NCBI RefSeq assembly: GCF_020735465.1 | Contig: NZ_CP085935.1 | Location: 1,798,001-1,862,000, forward strand | From: Collinsella stercoris DSM 13279 | GTDB lineage: Bacteria > Actinomycetota > Coriobacteriia > Coriobacteriales > Coriobacteriaceae | Length of the DNA stretch: 64,000 nucleotides | Direction: 5' to 3' | Shown here: positions 20,932 through 30,364 of the stretch, piece after piece | Position numbering within the stretch: the stretch's first letter is position 1 | How the letters are laid out: every line of letters begins with the position of its first letter | Made by a program: the position numbers and the translations under genes | Notes under the pieces: model-generated | The model's database searches: none | What the model was told of the DNA's origin: nothing | What the model saw: the letters and a program-made list of their open reading frames with translations, nothing else

Positions 20932-21669
20932 CTACTCCTCGTGATAGCGGTTGAGCATGCGCACGAAGCGCTTGGCGGTAATGTGCGGGCGCGTAATGGC
21001 GTTTCCGACGACCACGGCATAGGCACCCATATACAGACATTGGACGGCGATCTCGGGAGTGGAGACCTTGCCCTCCATAATCACGCGGGCATCCGTGCCT
21101 TTGATGGCATCGACGATGTCGCGGAGCAGATAGAAATCAGGGGAGTCCTTGATGTCGAGCTTGTCGAAGCAGCCGGCCTTCGTGTATCCGTACAGCGTCG
21201 GGGCGACGAAATCCGCACCGCACTCCGCGGCGATGCGGGCATCCTCGGCGGTTGCGACATCGGCGAAGATGAGCGCCTCGGGAATGGCCGCCTTGACCTC
21301 CTCGATGGTCTTGTAGGAGAGCAGGCCGTCGTCGCGCTTATGATTTGTCGCCTGAAGCGCGATGATCTCGGCACCGGCGTCCCACACTGCCTGAGCCGCC
21401 TCAAGCGTGGGCGTGAGGTAGACATCTTTCACGTTTCGATCGATCTTCCAGATGCCCACGACCGGCAGGTCGACCTTCTCCTTGATGGCGCGGATATTCT
21501 CGGGTGAATCGACGCGCAGGCCCTTGGCACCCGCCCACTGTGCGCACTCGGCGAACATCGTCGTGATCCCCGGCATGTAGTGGGGCTCGGCGGGCGTCGC
21601 CTGACACGAGACGATCAAGCCATCCTCAAGGCTCGCGTACACTTCTTCCTTGGATTTCCTCTCCGACAT
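20932..21669 (-). CDS. nanE: N-acylmannosamine-6-phosphate 2-epimerase-like protein
   Basis: The product of 245 residues belongs to the NanE family, which interconverts ManNAc-6-phosphate and GlcNAc-6-phosphate in the cytoplasm. The N-terminal GLIVSCQATPAEPHYMPG, the IWKIDRNVKDVYLTPT segment, the aspartates of IFADVATAEDARIA and a phosphate-binding VIMEGKVSTPE are all as in NanE. AGGAAG precedes the ATG chosen at MSERKSKEE; a longer reading frame of 13 residues has no such box. It sits between PTS IID and the second SIS gene, so the imported sugar is probably handled as a manno/gluco amino sugar phosphate. No nanA or nagA is nearby. Confidence 0.88.
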   Translation of the reverse strand: MSERKSKEEVYASLEDGLIVSCQATPAEPHYMPGITTMFAECAQWAGAKGLRVDSPENIRAIKEKVDLPVVGIWKIDRNVKDVYLTPTLEAAQAVWDAGAEIIALQATNHKRDDGLLSYKTIEEVKAAIPEALIFADVATAEDARIAAECGADFVAPTLYGYTKAGCFDKLDIKDSPDFYLLRDIVDAIKGTDARVIMEGKVSTPEIAVQCLYMGAYAVVVGNAITRPHITAKRFVRMLNRYHEE

Positions 21670-21783
21670 GATGGAGCTTCCTTTCTGTTCGTAGATGGGC
21701 GACATCATCCGGTCCAGCCGAACGGCGCCCGGAAATGGGGGCCATGCCCCGCGTCTTTTTGCGACACCACGGGGCAGTACCGC

Positions 21784-22602
21784 CTACACCAAGCCAAACG
21801 CGGTCATCACGATTCCGAGTGCCAACAGGACGAAAAGGATGACGGTGCCGGAAACGCGCTTCTTGAGCAGCGCGTAGCAGGCAAACACAAGGCCCAGTGG
21901 CAGAATCTGCGGGCAGATCTGGTCGAAGATGTCCTGGACAACGATCTCGGCGCCATTGATGCTCGCCGTGGCAGTGAGCGCGATGGTAACCATCGAGGGA
22001 ATCATCGCGCCGATGACCACTAAGCCCATGATGCGAGCCGCTTCCGTCATCTTCTGCAAGGTACCGTCGGCCTGGATACGGTCGAGGAACTTCGAACCGC
22101 CCTCATAACCGATCTTGAATCCCAAGCGACGAACGATCTCAGAGGGGATCACATTGATGACCAGATACAGGATGGGGCCCAGCACGTTCGCGGCGATCGC
22201 CAGCGGGGCGGCGATGCCTGCACCGATAACGCGAAAAGTGCCCCAAAAGAAGCTATCGCCGATACCGGCAAGCGGACCCATCAGAGCGGTCTTCACCGAT
22301 GTGATGGAGGCGGGATCGTATTCCCCCTCGGCGGAGTTGGCGTACTGCTCCTCCATGGCACAGGTGATGCCGATGATAAACGGAGACACGGTCGTTGCGC
22401 AGTTGAAGAACTCGAGGTGACGCTTCACGGCCTCTTGCATCTTATCCGGGTCATCACCGTACAGATTGCGCAACGCCGGCATCATCGTCCAAGCGAAACC
22501 GGTGGACATCTGGCGCTCGTAGTTGAAGCAACCAAGCAGCTGGTAATGACGGTTGAATACCTTCTTGAGCGTGGCGGTGCTCAGCTTTTTCTCTTCTGCC
22601 AT
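21784..22602 (-). CDS. PTS system mannose-family IID component
   Basis: The product of 272 residues is the membrane IID subunit of a mannose/fructose/sorbose-family phosphotransferase system. It shows the family start LKKVFNRHYQLLGCFNYERQ, MPALRNLYGDD and the HLEFFNCATTVSPFIIG segment, plus a C-terminal membrane part. Its start lies two bases after the IIC stop with GAGGAG inside the end of IIC, so the two are translationally coupled. With IIC it forms the channel that takes up the sugar while IIB phosphorylates it. Confidence 0.95.
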   Translation of the reverse strand: MAEEKKLSTATLKKVFNRHYQLLGCFNYERQMSTGFAWTMMPALRNLYGDDPDKMQEAVKRHLEFFNCATTVSPFIIGITCAMEEQYANSAEGEYDPASITSVKTALMGPLAGIGDSFFWGTFRVIGAGIAAPLAIAANVLGPILYLVINVIPSEIVRRLGFKIGYEGGSKFLDRIQADGTLQKMTEAARIMGLVVIGAMIPSMVTIALTATASINGAEIVVQDIFDQICPQILPLGLVFACYALLKKRVSGTVILFVLLALGIVMTAFGLV

Positions 22603-22604
22603 GA

Positions 22605-23396
22605 TTACAGCTCCTCAGAATCTTCGTCGATGAAATCGCTCGAGGTGGCACTAGCAAGCTCGGGGGACGCTGCGTTGCCGCCGATGAACAGAAAGTAGAT
22701 GACCGCGCAGATCGCGCCGAACACGGCGGCGCCGATGGTGCTGACCCCGAGGAAGGCTGCAAGGGCGAAACCAAGAAAGAGGAAAACGCCGAATTTCTTA
22801 TCCCAGGTCATTTGGATAAGCATCGCAATACCCATGGCGGGCAGCAAGTTGCCGGACTGGGCGAGGCCATCCTGGATGACAGCCGGAATCATCTCGACAA
22901 GGCGGGTGATGACCTCAGATCCAACCAGAAAACCAGCGAGGGTCATGCAGAAGTACATGACAAAATAGACGCACGTGCCCATCCACAGGCAGCGCTCGAC
23001 GCCCCTGTAATCGCGGTTGGCGGCGCAAGCGTCGGCGCGATGCGCGAAGATCGCGTTGACGGTCGGCACGGCGATGGCGCCGAACTGGGCCAACAGGGAG
23101 ATCGGAATGGCCAGAGCGAGCGTGGTCTCGTACGAGGCGCCCGTCTGGATCGCAAGCGCGGTACCGAGCGCCGAGCCCGTCACGACATCGGGCGGGGTCG
23201 TTGTGCCGATACCGGCCAGACCCATCCAAACCAGCTCGAGCTGGCCGCCGACTACGAGACCGGTCACTGGGTCGCCCATGATGAGACCGACCACCGGACC
23301 GATGATGATCGGACGGTCGATCATGTGCTGACCGCCGATGCGAGATTCCAGGTAAATCAGCGTGGCGGCAAGTGCCACCAGAACACCTTGAAGCAT
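22605..23396 (-). CDS. PTS system mannose-family IIC component
   Basis: The product of 263 residues is the polytopic IIC subunit. LIYLESRIGGQHMIDRPIII and LVVGGQLELVWMGLAGIG near the N-terminus are diagnostic for the mannose-family IIC (ManY/SorA). The C-terminal tail is acidic (SSDFIDEDSEEL). GGGGAG lies before the ATG. It follows IIB by 38 bases and is coupled to IID. The sugar specificity cannot be read from the sequence. Confidence 0.95.
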   Translation of the reverse strand: MLQGVLVALAATLIYLESRIGGQHMIDRPIIIGPVVGLIMGDPVTGLVVGGQLELVWMGLAGIGTTTPPDVVTGSALGTALAIQTGASYETTLALAIPISLLAQFGAIAVPTVNAIFAHRADACAANRDYRGVERCLWMGTCVYFVMYFCMTLAGFLVGSEVITRLVEMIPAVIQDGLAQSGNLLPAMGIAMLIQMTWDKKFGVFLFLGFALAAFLGVSTIGAAVFGAICAVIYFLFIGGNAASPELASATSSDFIDEDSEEL

Positions 23397-23434
23397 AGCT
23401 GCTCCCCTTCCCTATTTGTCTAGGCTTCCTGCAC

Positions 23435-23932
23435 CTAGGCGAACACCTTCTTGATCTCAGCGAAATCCATCTTTTCGCGCGTGGGGGTTACCTGCGCGAA
23501 CACCTTGACACCCTGGGCATCGAGGCGCTCGGCTGCCTCATAGTCCGCTCGACTGACATGCACCTGAGGCAGCGTGGGACGGTACTCCTGACCAGGCTGC
23601 TTCTTGACGCCGGCGGTACCGATGTTCAAGCGATTGAATTTGTTGTTGAGCTGGTTGAAGATGCTCTCCGCGTCAATGACACTCTCGACCACCAGGAAGA
23701 TCTTCTTTCCATCGTTGATCGGGTTGTTCAGAGCTTTCACGGCGCCTTCGATGGATTTGATGCCCATCTTCACACCGGCGGGCTTCGCCATTTTCATCGT
23801 GTTTGACAAGAAGGTGTCCTTGGCTGCGGCGTCATTTGCGATGAGAATCGTCTCGGGCGCCACGTCAGACGTCCACGAGACAGCCACCAGACCATGCAGT
23901 AGTCGGTCATCAGCTCGTACAAGTGCAATCAT
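23435..23932 (-). CDS. PTS system mannose-family IIB component
   Basis: The product of 165 residues is the soluble IIB phosphoryl carrier. The active-site motif RADDRLLHGLVAVSW places the phosphorylated histidine at residue 13. Family features TILIANDAAAKD and the MAKPAGVKM region follow. GGGAG precedes the ATG with good spacing. It receives phosphate from the IIA protein encoded next to it and passes it to the sugar in the IIC/IID channel. Confidence 0.94.
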   Translation of the reverse strand: MIALVRADDRLLHGLVAVSWTSDVAPETILIANDAAAKDTFLSNTMKMAKPAGVKMGIKSIEGAVKALNNPINDGKKIFLVVESVIDAESIFNQLNNKFNRLNIGTAGVKKQPGQEYRPTLPQVHVSRADYEAAERLDAQGVKVFAQVTPTREKMDFAEIKKVFA

Positions 23933-23970
23933 CGTTGTTCTCCCTTCATGATTGCCACCGCTTGCGCGGC

Positions 23971-24384
23971 TTACAGTTCATCTGAATCGTCGATATCGTC
24001 TAGGGCGAGCCCATTCATAAACACCATTTGACCGCGCGCTTGCTCAACCGCAGCGGCGAGATCCTCATCGGATATGGGGTCCGTCCGGCACACGAGCTCC
24101 AACAACAACGAAGCGTTGATGCCGGCGACGAGCTTGAAGCCGTACTCTCCCATCAACAGCGTCGCCTTTTGGTTCACGCTTCCACCGGCGATGTCGGTCA
24201 GTACGATTACCTCGTCTTCGGCGGGGAGGGCGTCGAGAACCCCGCGCAGTTCGCCCTCATATTCGGGCGTTTCGACATAGGCGTTGATGACGTGCAGGTT
24301 CGCCACATCGGGCATGAAGAACTTCACGAACGCCTCGAACCCCGTCGCCAGGGTAGTGTGGGTTGCGACAATTATTTGGTTCAT
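23971..24384 (-). CDS. PTS system mannose-family IIA component
   Basis: The product of 137 residues is the IIA phosphoryl carrier with the Rossmann-like PTS-IIA-man fold. The phosphorylated histidine is in the N-terminal MNQIIVATHTTLATG, and VLTDIAGGSVNQKATLL matches the DLFGGSPCN-type loop of the family. The start lies two bases after the stop of the SIS gene upstream, with AATCC-rich sequence and a GAGGA box inside that gene end. The C-terminal tail is acidic. IIA and IIB are separate proteins, unlike E. coli ManX. Confidence 0.93.
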   Translation of the reverse strand: MNQIIVATHTTLATGFEAFVKFFMPDVANLHVINAYVETPEYEGELRGVLDALPAEDEVIVLTDIAGGSVNQKATLLMGEYGFKLVAGINASLLLELVCRTDPISDEDLAAAVEQARGQMVFMNGLALDDIDDSDEL

Positions 24385-24386
24385 AA

Positions 24387-25481
24387 TCAATCCTCGCTGT
24401 AAACGTGTGCGAACGACCTCTTGCCCTCGGGACGTTTGGCCGTGTCGATACCGACCGCGATGCAGTTCTTGGCGGCGATCACCTGAAACGGAAGGGTATA
24501 GACGAGCGGGCTGAGCAGCGCGGGGATCTCCTCGGAAATGCACAGGTCGCACTCGCGCAACTCGATGGCTGCCGCTGCGGATGCATCGCCGATCACGTAA
24601 ACATTGCTCGTGATCTTGTTATCCAAGAAGAACGACGAGAACAGCGGCACACGATCGATGCCGTGTTCGTTCGACGCGATGAGGAACACGAACGTACCGC
24701 CATCGAACGCCATTTGCGGGCCGTGAATCATCTCTTCCATCTCGTAAGAGCTGACTGGGCGCTTGAAGGTCTCACCGAGCTTGAGCTCGCCTTCCACCGC
24801 CGTCGCAAAATTGAGGCCGTATGCGGCGATCGCGCCGCGCTCCATGGTGACGAAATCGGCAGCGTTCGCGTCGTACCAAGCCTCCACCTCGTCGAAAACG
24901 TCGTCGTAGCGCTCGATGAGCTCACGGATCTGACCCATGATGCGCCCATGATCCTCACAAGGCAGCGCCCCGGAAGTCAGCCCGGCGTCGAGCGCCATGA
25001 GCAGCCCTTCGAGCAACGTCACCACATACCCGCGCGTCTCAACCGGAATCAGCTCCACCCCGCAGGTGAGCTTGACCGCGACGTCGACCTCGCGCGTGAT
25101 CAGGCTCTCCATGGCATCGGTAACCGCCACAGCGAGACAGCCCGCCTCGCGCGCGGCGCGCACGCCCGCAACCGTAGACACGCTCGTGCCCGATTGGGAG
25201 ATGCCCACGACGAGCGTCTTGCGGGCGCGCTCCGGCGTGAGTGTCGCAAGGCGCATGTCAATGAAGCGCGTGGGGACTTCGGCAACGGCAAACACCTTCG
25301 CCAGACGCTCGAAACACGGGGCGATATAAAGCGCGGCATTGTAGCTGGTGCCGGAACCGATGAAATATACCTGCTCGATCTCGTGCGAGGCGAACAGGTC
25401 GCGCATGGGGGCGCAGAACTCTTCACGACGGGCAAACGTATCGCGCAACGCACGGCCCTGATCGCGCATATAGCCCATCAT
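24387..25481 (-). CDS. SIS-domain sugar-phosphate isomerase/deglycase (operon gene 1)
   Basis: The product of 364 residues has two GlmS-like SIS domains without a glutaminase part. VYFIGSGTSYNAALYIAP and LVVGISQSGTSVSTVAGVRA are the phosphosugar loops, and SYEMEEMIHGPQMAFDGG near residue 250 carries the catalytic-region residues of the GlmS/FrlB group. It opens the operon, directly downstream of a promoter facing away from the GntR gene. Two different SIS proteins with a mannose-type PTS are known from glucoselysine/fructoselysine (gfr) operons, which makes Amadori-product deglycation a fair hypothesis. Confidence 0.85.
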   Translation of the reverse strand: MMGYMRDQGRALRDTFARREEFCAPMRDLFASHEIEQVYFIGSGTSYNAALYIAPCFERLAKVFAVAEVPTRFIDMRLATLTPERARKTLVVGISQSGTSVSTVAGVRAAREAGCLAVAVTDAMESLITREVDVAVKLTCGVELIPVETRGYVVTLLEGLLMALDAGLTSGALPCEDHGRIMGQIRELIERYDDVFDEVEAWYDANAADFVTMERGAIAAYGLNFATAVEGELKLGETFKRPVSSYEMEEMIHGPQMAFDGGTFVFLIASNEHGIDRVPLFSSFFLDNKITSNVYVIGDASAAAAIELRECDLCISEEIPALLSPLVYTLPFQVIAAKNCIAVGIDTAKRPEGKRSFAHVYSED

Positions 25482-25549
25482 GCTCGGTGATTCCTACGTC
25501 AAATCTGAAGACATACCACTTCCTCCTATCGACCAGATGATCATTTGTC

Positions 25550-25577
25550 ATTATATTGATATTATCTAATAAGTCAT
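25550..25577 (-). promoter_or_regulatory. Promoter of the PTS operon and possible GntR operator region
   Basis: On the minus strand a consensus -10 box TATAAT (25550-25555) follows ATGACT at 25572-25577 with 16 bases between, in a strongly AT-rich 350-bp gap between the operon and the divergent gntR gene. Just downstream, atgatcat (25537-25544) is a perfect palindrome, a related aatgatgatt lies at 25593, and taccgtgaacggta near 25636 is another short palindrome. These are candidate operators for the neighbouring regulator; none is proven. Confidence 0.55.
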
Positions 25578-25831
25578 TTTCCACCATATTACAATGATGA
25601 TTCTGATTTGTAAACTCTAAATGACATGATTTTTACCGTGAACGGTATTTTTTGTTAGAACATTTGCCGTCTCTCGCCTTCTTCACACGGTGCTGCAACC
25701 GACGTTGGGAGTGATAAGCACCCATCCAACCTGTAGACACCCTAAATCTGTCTGCTGCCATATTGAGTTTGCAATTGCTCTGGTAATAAGACATTTTCTC
25801 GAGTACCATTAAATTGCTGAAAGGATTTGTC

Positions 25832-26572
25832 ATGTCAAAGATTGCCAAGTATCAGATTGTCGAACGGGCTATTCGCGATTCCATTAACAGCGGTGAGCTA
25901 TCCACCGGAGACCAGCTCATGACGGAAGAAGACCTTTGTCGCAAATACGGCTTCTCCAGAACCACAATCGGAAAGGCCCTCGACAATCTGCGTACCAGCG
26001 GCTACATCGAACGAATTCCCGGCAAAGGCACGTTCGTGAGGGCGTCGCGCGTTGAAAAAAGCGCGAGCAGCGGGCGCAGCTTTTCCGAAGACATGAAGGC
26101 GATTGGAATGACCGCCTCGGCTAAGCTGATCTCATACGAGGTCCACCGGGCCCATGAGGTTCCCGAAATCGCCGCCAAGCTCAAACTGCACGATGACGAT
26201 CTCGTCCATCATTTCGTTCGCCTTCGCATGGGCGACGGACGCCCCATCGCAATTGGCGACACCTACGTTTCAGGCACCGTGATTCCCGCCATCAGCATCG
26301 AGTGTCTCGACAACTCGTTCTACGACTATGTGAAAACACTCGGACTGACGATTCTTGCACCCAGCAAGCGTCTTAGCGCCGCACTTCCCACGGCGCAGCA
26401 ACAAGAGCTCCTCGGGGCAACCGATATCGCGCTTCTCTGCTCTTCGCACGTCACCTACACGCAAAAAGAGGGAGAACTCATCCCCTTCGAATACACTGAC
26501 ACCTACTACAACGGCGACCTTTACGCATACACAGTTGAGTCAACTGAGAAGCTCGAGCACGTCGGAGACTAG
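25832..26572 (+). CDS. GntR/HutC-family regulator with UTRA domain
   Basis: The product of 246 residues has an N-terminal GntR winged helix (YQIVERAIRDSINSGELSTG, then CRKYGFSRTTIGKALDNLR and GYIERIPGKGTFV) and a C-terminal UTRA ligand domain of about 150 residues. UTRA regulators bind phosphorylated sugars or related effectors. It faces the PTS/SIS operon and most likely represses it until the imported sugar phosphate appears. AAAGGA precedes the chosen ATG (MSKIAKYQ); an ATG 18 bases upstream lies before that box. The FrlR regulators of fructoselysine operons in Firmicutes are in the same family. Confidence 0.92.
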   Translation: MSKIAKYQIVERAIRDSINSGELSTGDQLMTEEDLCRKYGFSRTTIGKALDNLRTSGYIERIPGKGTFVRASRVEKSASSGRSFSEDMKAIGMTASAKLISYEVHRAHEVPEIAAKLKLHDDDLVHHFVRLRMGDGRPIAIGDTYVSGTVIPAISIECLDNSFYDYVKTLGLTILAPSKRLSAALPTAQQQELLGATDIALLCSSHVTYTQKEGELIPFEYTDTYYNGDLYAYTVESTEKLEHVGD

Positions 26573-26708
26573 CCCGTCTCGCCCTAACGAGCACAGGCCA
26601 TGATGGACCGCTTCGAACACGCTCGGACGCTTACAGCAGTGATGCGCCCTCCTGAATTAGTAAGCATGTTATGATTACCTTAATCGTAATATGCTTAAGG
26701 AGTTCTCC

Positions 26709-28133
26709 ATGTTTATCGGGCGCGAAGCCGAGCTTAAAAGCCTCGAAAACCTGTATGGAAAAGAGGGCTTCCAGATGCTCGTCCTCTACGGACGGCGACG
26801 CATTGGAAAGACCGCCCTGCTATCGCATTTCTGCAAAGGCAAGCGCACGCTATTCTTCACTGCCGAGCAAAAGAACGACACGGACAACTTGCGCTCCTTC
26901 TCCCGCGCCATCTGGTCGTTTTTCGGGGAACGCGACGACAACCCCACCTTCGACTCATGGGCAAACGCTCTAGGCTACCTCGCCGACCATTGCCCGCGAG
27001 ACGAGCGTACCGTTTTCGTCTTCGACGAATTCCCCTACGCCGCCGCGGCGAATCCCTCGCTGCCCTCGACACTCCAAATCGCCATCGACCACACCTTCAA
27101 GCGCTCGAATCTGATGCTCGCCCTATGCGGAAGCAACGAAGGATTCATGGAAAGCGAGGTCCTGGGCTACAAGAGTCCCCTATACGGGCGGCGGACCAGC
27201 CAGATCAGGCTCAAGCCGTTCGATTACCAAGATACCGCACGCCTGCTCGGTGGCTACAGTCCCGAGGAACATGCCGCTTACTATGCAGTATTTGGCGGCA
27301 CGCCCTACTACCTCGAGCAGATCGACCGATCCCTGCCGTTCGCGGAGAATGTCCAGCGCCTCATGTTCGACATCTCTGGAATCCTGTATGCCGAGCCGCA
27401 AATGCTCATCAGGCAGGAGCTTCGAGAGCCCGCGACCTACACCTCCGTGCTCGACGCGATAGGATCGGGCGCCACGCACCCTAAACAGATCGCCGAGCGC
27501 GCAGGCATCGATCCAGCTGCAGTCAGCAACTACCTCTCCGCGCTCGTGCGGCTCGGCCTGGTGACGCGAGAAGTACCTTTCGGTGAAGACCCCTCTCGCT
27601 CCCGCAAGGGTCTGTACTACCTGAGCGATCCGTTCTTCTCTTATTGGTACCGATTCGTCAGCCCGTACATCGGCGCTATCGAGGCGGGCCTTGGAGAAGC
27701 AGCGGCCAAGATCGCGACCCAAGGGGACGGCTTTTCCACCTATGTCGGAACGCAATTTGAGGACATTTGCCGGCAATGGCTCACCAATCAGGCAAGAGCG
27801 GGGAACCTTCCGTTTCTTCCGCTCGAAATCGGACGTTGGTGGGGCACCGACCCCTCGATCCGCGAACGAGTAGACATCGATGTCGTCGCTGGAAACAAGA
27901 CGAGCGGGCATCTCTGCGTCGGCGAGTGCAAGTATCGTTCCCGATTCAACGAGAGCGAGGCGATTCAAACGCTCGAACACCGCGCGACGCTCATTCCCGG
28001 ATTCAAGCAAACCCACCACGTCCTCTTCATGAAGGGCGAGCCAAGCAGCGAAACATCGAGAAAGGCGGGTGATCGACTCGACCTCTCGATTGTCACCCTT
28101 GCGGACATCTACCTGGACGTCACCGAGCAGTAG
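26709..28133 (+). CDS. ATPase with C-terminal DUF234 nuclease-like domain
   Basis: The product of about 474 residues belongs to the archaeal-type ATPase_2/DUF234 proteins. An N-terminal P-loop (LYGRRRIGKTALL, about residue 29) and Walker B FVFDEFPY (about 105) are followed by a winged-helix part (HPKQIAERAGIDPAAVSNYL) and a C-terminal PD-(D/E)xK-like end with GECKYRS. The family is widespread in archaea and anaerobic bacteria; its role is unknown, with DNA-related or defence functions suggested by the fold. AAGGAG precedes ATGTTTATC, so the six residues upstream are left out. It is monocistronic. Confidence 0.85.
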   Translation: MFIGREAELKSLENLYGKEGFQMLVLYGRRRIGKTALLSHFCKGKRTLFFTAEQKNDTDNLRSFSRAIWSFFGERDDNPTFDSWANALGYLADHCPRDERTVFVFDEFPYAAAANPSLPSTLQIAIDHTFKRSNLMLALCGSNEGFMESEVLGYKSPLYGRRTSQIRLKPFDYQDTARLLGGYSPEEHAAYYAVFGGTPYYLEQIDRSLPFAENVQRLMFDISGILYAEPQMLIRQELREPATYTSVLDAIGSGATHPKQIAERAGIDPAAVSNYLSALVRLGLVTREVPFGEDPSRSRKGLYYLSDPFFSYWYRFVSPYIGAIEAGLGEAAAKIATQGDGFSTYVGTQFEDICRQWLTNQARAGNLPFLPLEIGRWWGTDPSIRERVDIDVVAGNKTSGHLCVGECKYRSRFNESEAIQTLEHRATLIPGFKQTHHVLFMKGEPSSETSRKAGDRLDLSIVTLADIYLDVTEQ

Positions 28134-28192
28134 TCGCTCTTCCCATGCCCGCGTTGCACCGAGTCCGATTAAAGAGCACGCTGTCGGACGCC

Positions 28193-30181
28193 CTACCGCA
28201 CGCTCGCCTCGTAATCGGCGATGGCGGTCAAGAACGCCGCCCCATATGCATCGGCCTTCTTCTCACCGATGCCCGTGACCTCGAGCAGCTCCTCGCGCGT
28301 GGCGGGGCGCCGGCGGCACAGGCCGCGGAGCGTCGCATCCGAGCAGATGATGTACGCGGGCACCTGATGCTCGTCGGCAAGCTCGCGGCGCAGATCGCGC
28401 AACTCCTCGAAGAGCTCCGCATCGTCGCCCACGCGCGGACGGGCATCCAGCGCGGCCTCCTCGCGCACCAAATCGACGGCGCGCCGCGCGCGGCTGGCGG
28501 AACGGCTCTTCGACGCGCGCTTCTTCACGGTGAAGGCAAACTCCCCCGTCCTGAGCGGGTCCAACGCCTCGTCCGCGCGCGGGCCGAGACCCACCACCGG
28601 GAAGCGCCCCTGCGACTGCACCAGATACCCACGGCCCACCAGCTGGTCCAAAACATCTTTGATGCGCTTGACGGGAACCTCGGGCAGCTCGCCGTAACCA
28701 GGCGCCTCATCGAGGCGGAACTGCCGAATCTTTTCGGTATTCGCACCATGCAGGACATCGGCGATGAGCGCCTTGCCAAAGCGCCCGCCCGTCGCAGCGA
28801 CCATGCGCAGGGCGGCGAGCGCCACATCCGTCACGTCCTCGACCTCGTAGCGCGTCAGGCAGTTGGAGCAGTTCCCGCAGCCCTCCCCCGCGCCGGGCGC
28901 CCCGGAAGCGGACACCGCCCCAACGGCCCCGCCGCATGGCGCGCCCTCGATGCCGAGCGCGCCCTCGTCGCCGAAATACCGCAGGATGTAGGCGCGCAGG
29001 CAACCGGTCGTTTGGCAATAGCCCTCCATCTGGGCGAGCAGACGGTAGCGGTTCTGACGCGCGAACTCGCGCTCCTCCGGACTCAGGGTGTCGTCCGGCA
29101 CGTCCTTCTCGATGAAGTAGCGGCGCAAACCGAAATCGTGCCCGTTCCATAGCAGGTAGCACGCCGCCGGATCACCGTCGCGGCCCGCGCGGCCCGCCTC
29201 CTGGTAATAGGCCTCGATGCTCTCAGGCACATTGTGATGGATCACGTAACGCACATTCGGCTTGTCGATACCCATGCCAAAGGCGTTCGTGGCGACCATG
29301 AGCGGCGCGACGTCGGCGATGAAGGCCGCCTGCTCGGAAGCGCGGTCCTGCTGGGCCATCCCCGCGTGGTACCGCGCGACCCGGATGCCGCGCGGCCCCA
29401 AGGCGCGACCGAGCTCGTCGGAGAGCTCATCCACCGCCTTGCGCGTCGCGCAGTACACGATGCCGCTCTCGTCCGCATGGGTGCTCGCGTAGGCGTAAAT
29501 CCACTCGGCTTTCGCCTTGTCGCCCAGCTCTTCCACGTTGAACGACAGGTTCGCGCGGTCGAAGCCCGTCACCACCGTCTCCGGCGAGCGCAGGTGCAGC
29601 ATGCCGGCGATGTCCGCGCGCACGCGGTCCGTCGCCGTGGCCGTAAAGGCGGCGACCACCGGACGCTGCGGCAGTGCATCGATAAAGTCGGCGATCTGCA
29701 GGTACGACGGGCGGAAGTCCTGTCCCCATTGGGACACGCAGTGGGCCTCGTCCACCGCGACGAGCGGCACGCCGATTCCGCCGGGCGCCGCAGCCGCCTG
29801 CGCAAACGCCAGGAAGCGCGGGTCGGCCAAGCGCTCCGGCGCCACGTACATGATCTGATACCAGCCCTCTCCCGCGCGCTTGAGCACGGTGTTTTGCTGA
29901 CCCGGTGTAAGAGAGGAGTTGAGGTAGCTCGGCCGCGCGCCGATCTCCTTGAGAGCGCGCACCTGGTCACCCATAAGCGAGACAAGAGGCGACACCACGA
30001 ACGTGATGCCCGGCAGCATGAGCGCGGGCACCTGATAGCAAATGGACTTGCCTGCGCCCGTGGGCATAACGCCCAACGCATCGCGGCCAGACAAGATGGC
30101 CGACACCATGCGCTCCTGCCCGGGGCGGAATGCGTCGTAACCAAAGTAACGTTTGAGCGTCTCGTGCGCGGTGCCTGCCAA
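28193..30181 (-). CDS. recQ: ATP-dependent DNA helicase RecQ
   Basis: The product of 662 residues is a RecQ helicase for recombination and repair. It carries FGYDAFRPGQ (motif 0), MPTGAGKSICYQ (Walker A), VDEAHCVSQWGQDFRP (motif II and aromatic loop), TATA, VATNAFGMGIDKPNVR and QEAGRAGRDG, then the four-cysteine zinc region (YCQTTGCLR, GCGNCSNC) and winged-helix RQC domain, and a C-terminal HRDC domain ending in an ELLEVTGIGEKKADAYG helix-hairpin-helix. An insertion of small residues (GAVGAVSASGAPGAG) splits the zinc cysteines. The start is a TTG with GAGAGG eight bases upstream. Confidence 0.94.
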   Translation of the reverse strand: MAGTAHETLKRYFGYDAFRPGQERMVSAILSGRDALGVMPTGAGKSICYQVPALMLPGITFVVSPLVSLMGDQVRALKEIGARPSYLNSSLTPGQQNTVLKRAGEGWYQIMYVAPERLADPRFLAFAQAAAAPGGIGVPLVAVDEAHCVSQWGQDFRPSYLQIADFIDALPQRPVVAAFTATATDRVRADIAGMLHLRSPETVVTGFDRANLSFNVEELGDKAKAEWIYAYASTHADESGIVYCATRKAVDELSDELGRALGPRGIRVARYHAGMAQQDRASEQAAFIADVAPLMVATNAFGMGIDKPNVRYVIHHNVPESIEAYYQEAGRAGRDGDPAACYLLWNGHDFGLRRYFIEKDVPDDTLSPEEREFARQNRYRLLAQMEGYCQTTGCLRAYILRYFGDEGALGIEGAPCGGAVGAVSASGAPGAGEGCGNCSNCLTRYEVEDVTDVALAALRMVAATGGRFGKALIADVLHGANTEKIRQFRLDEAPGYGELPEVPVKRIKDVLDQLVGRGYLVQSQGRFPVVGLGPRADEALDPLRTGEFAFTVKKRASKSRSASRARRAVDLVREEAALDARPRVGDDAELFEELRDLRRELADEHQVPAYIICSDATLRGLCRRRPATREELLEVTGIGEKKADAYGAAFLTAIADYEASVR

Positions 30182-30364
30182 CTGCTATGCCTCTCGTGCC
30201 TTGGGAGCGCTCGATGCGCTCCCGGTCGCGTCCCCCCTGCATCTTACCGCGCACAAGGCCGCCCATCCGGCCCGACCTTTTGCCCGCTCATCGATTTATA
30301 AGCTCGGGGCCGGCCGGCGGCCCCATATACTGGGCCTGTCCACCCCAACAGGAAAGAGGGAACG

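Noticed and set aside
25633..25848. 71-residue minus-strand frame in the gntR-operon gap
   Set aside because: Overlaps the start and ribosome binding site of the regulator gene and the promoter region; no family resemblance.
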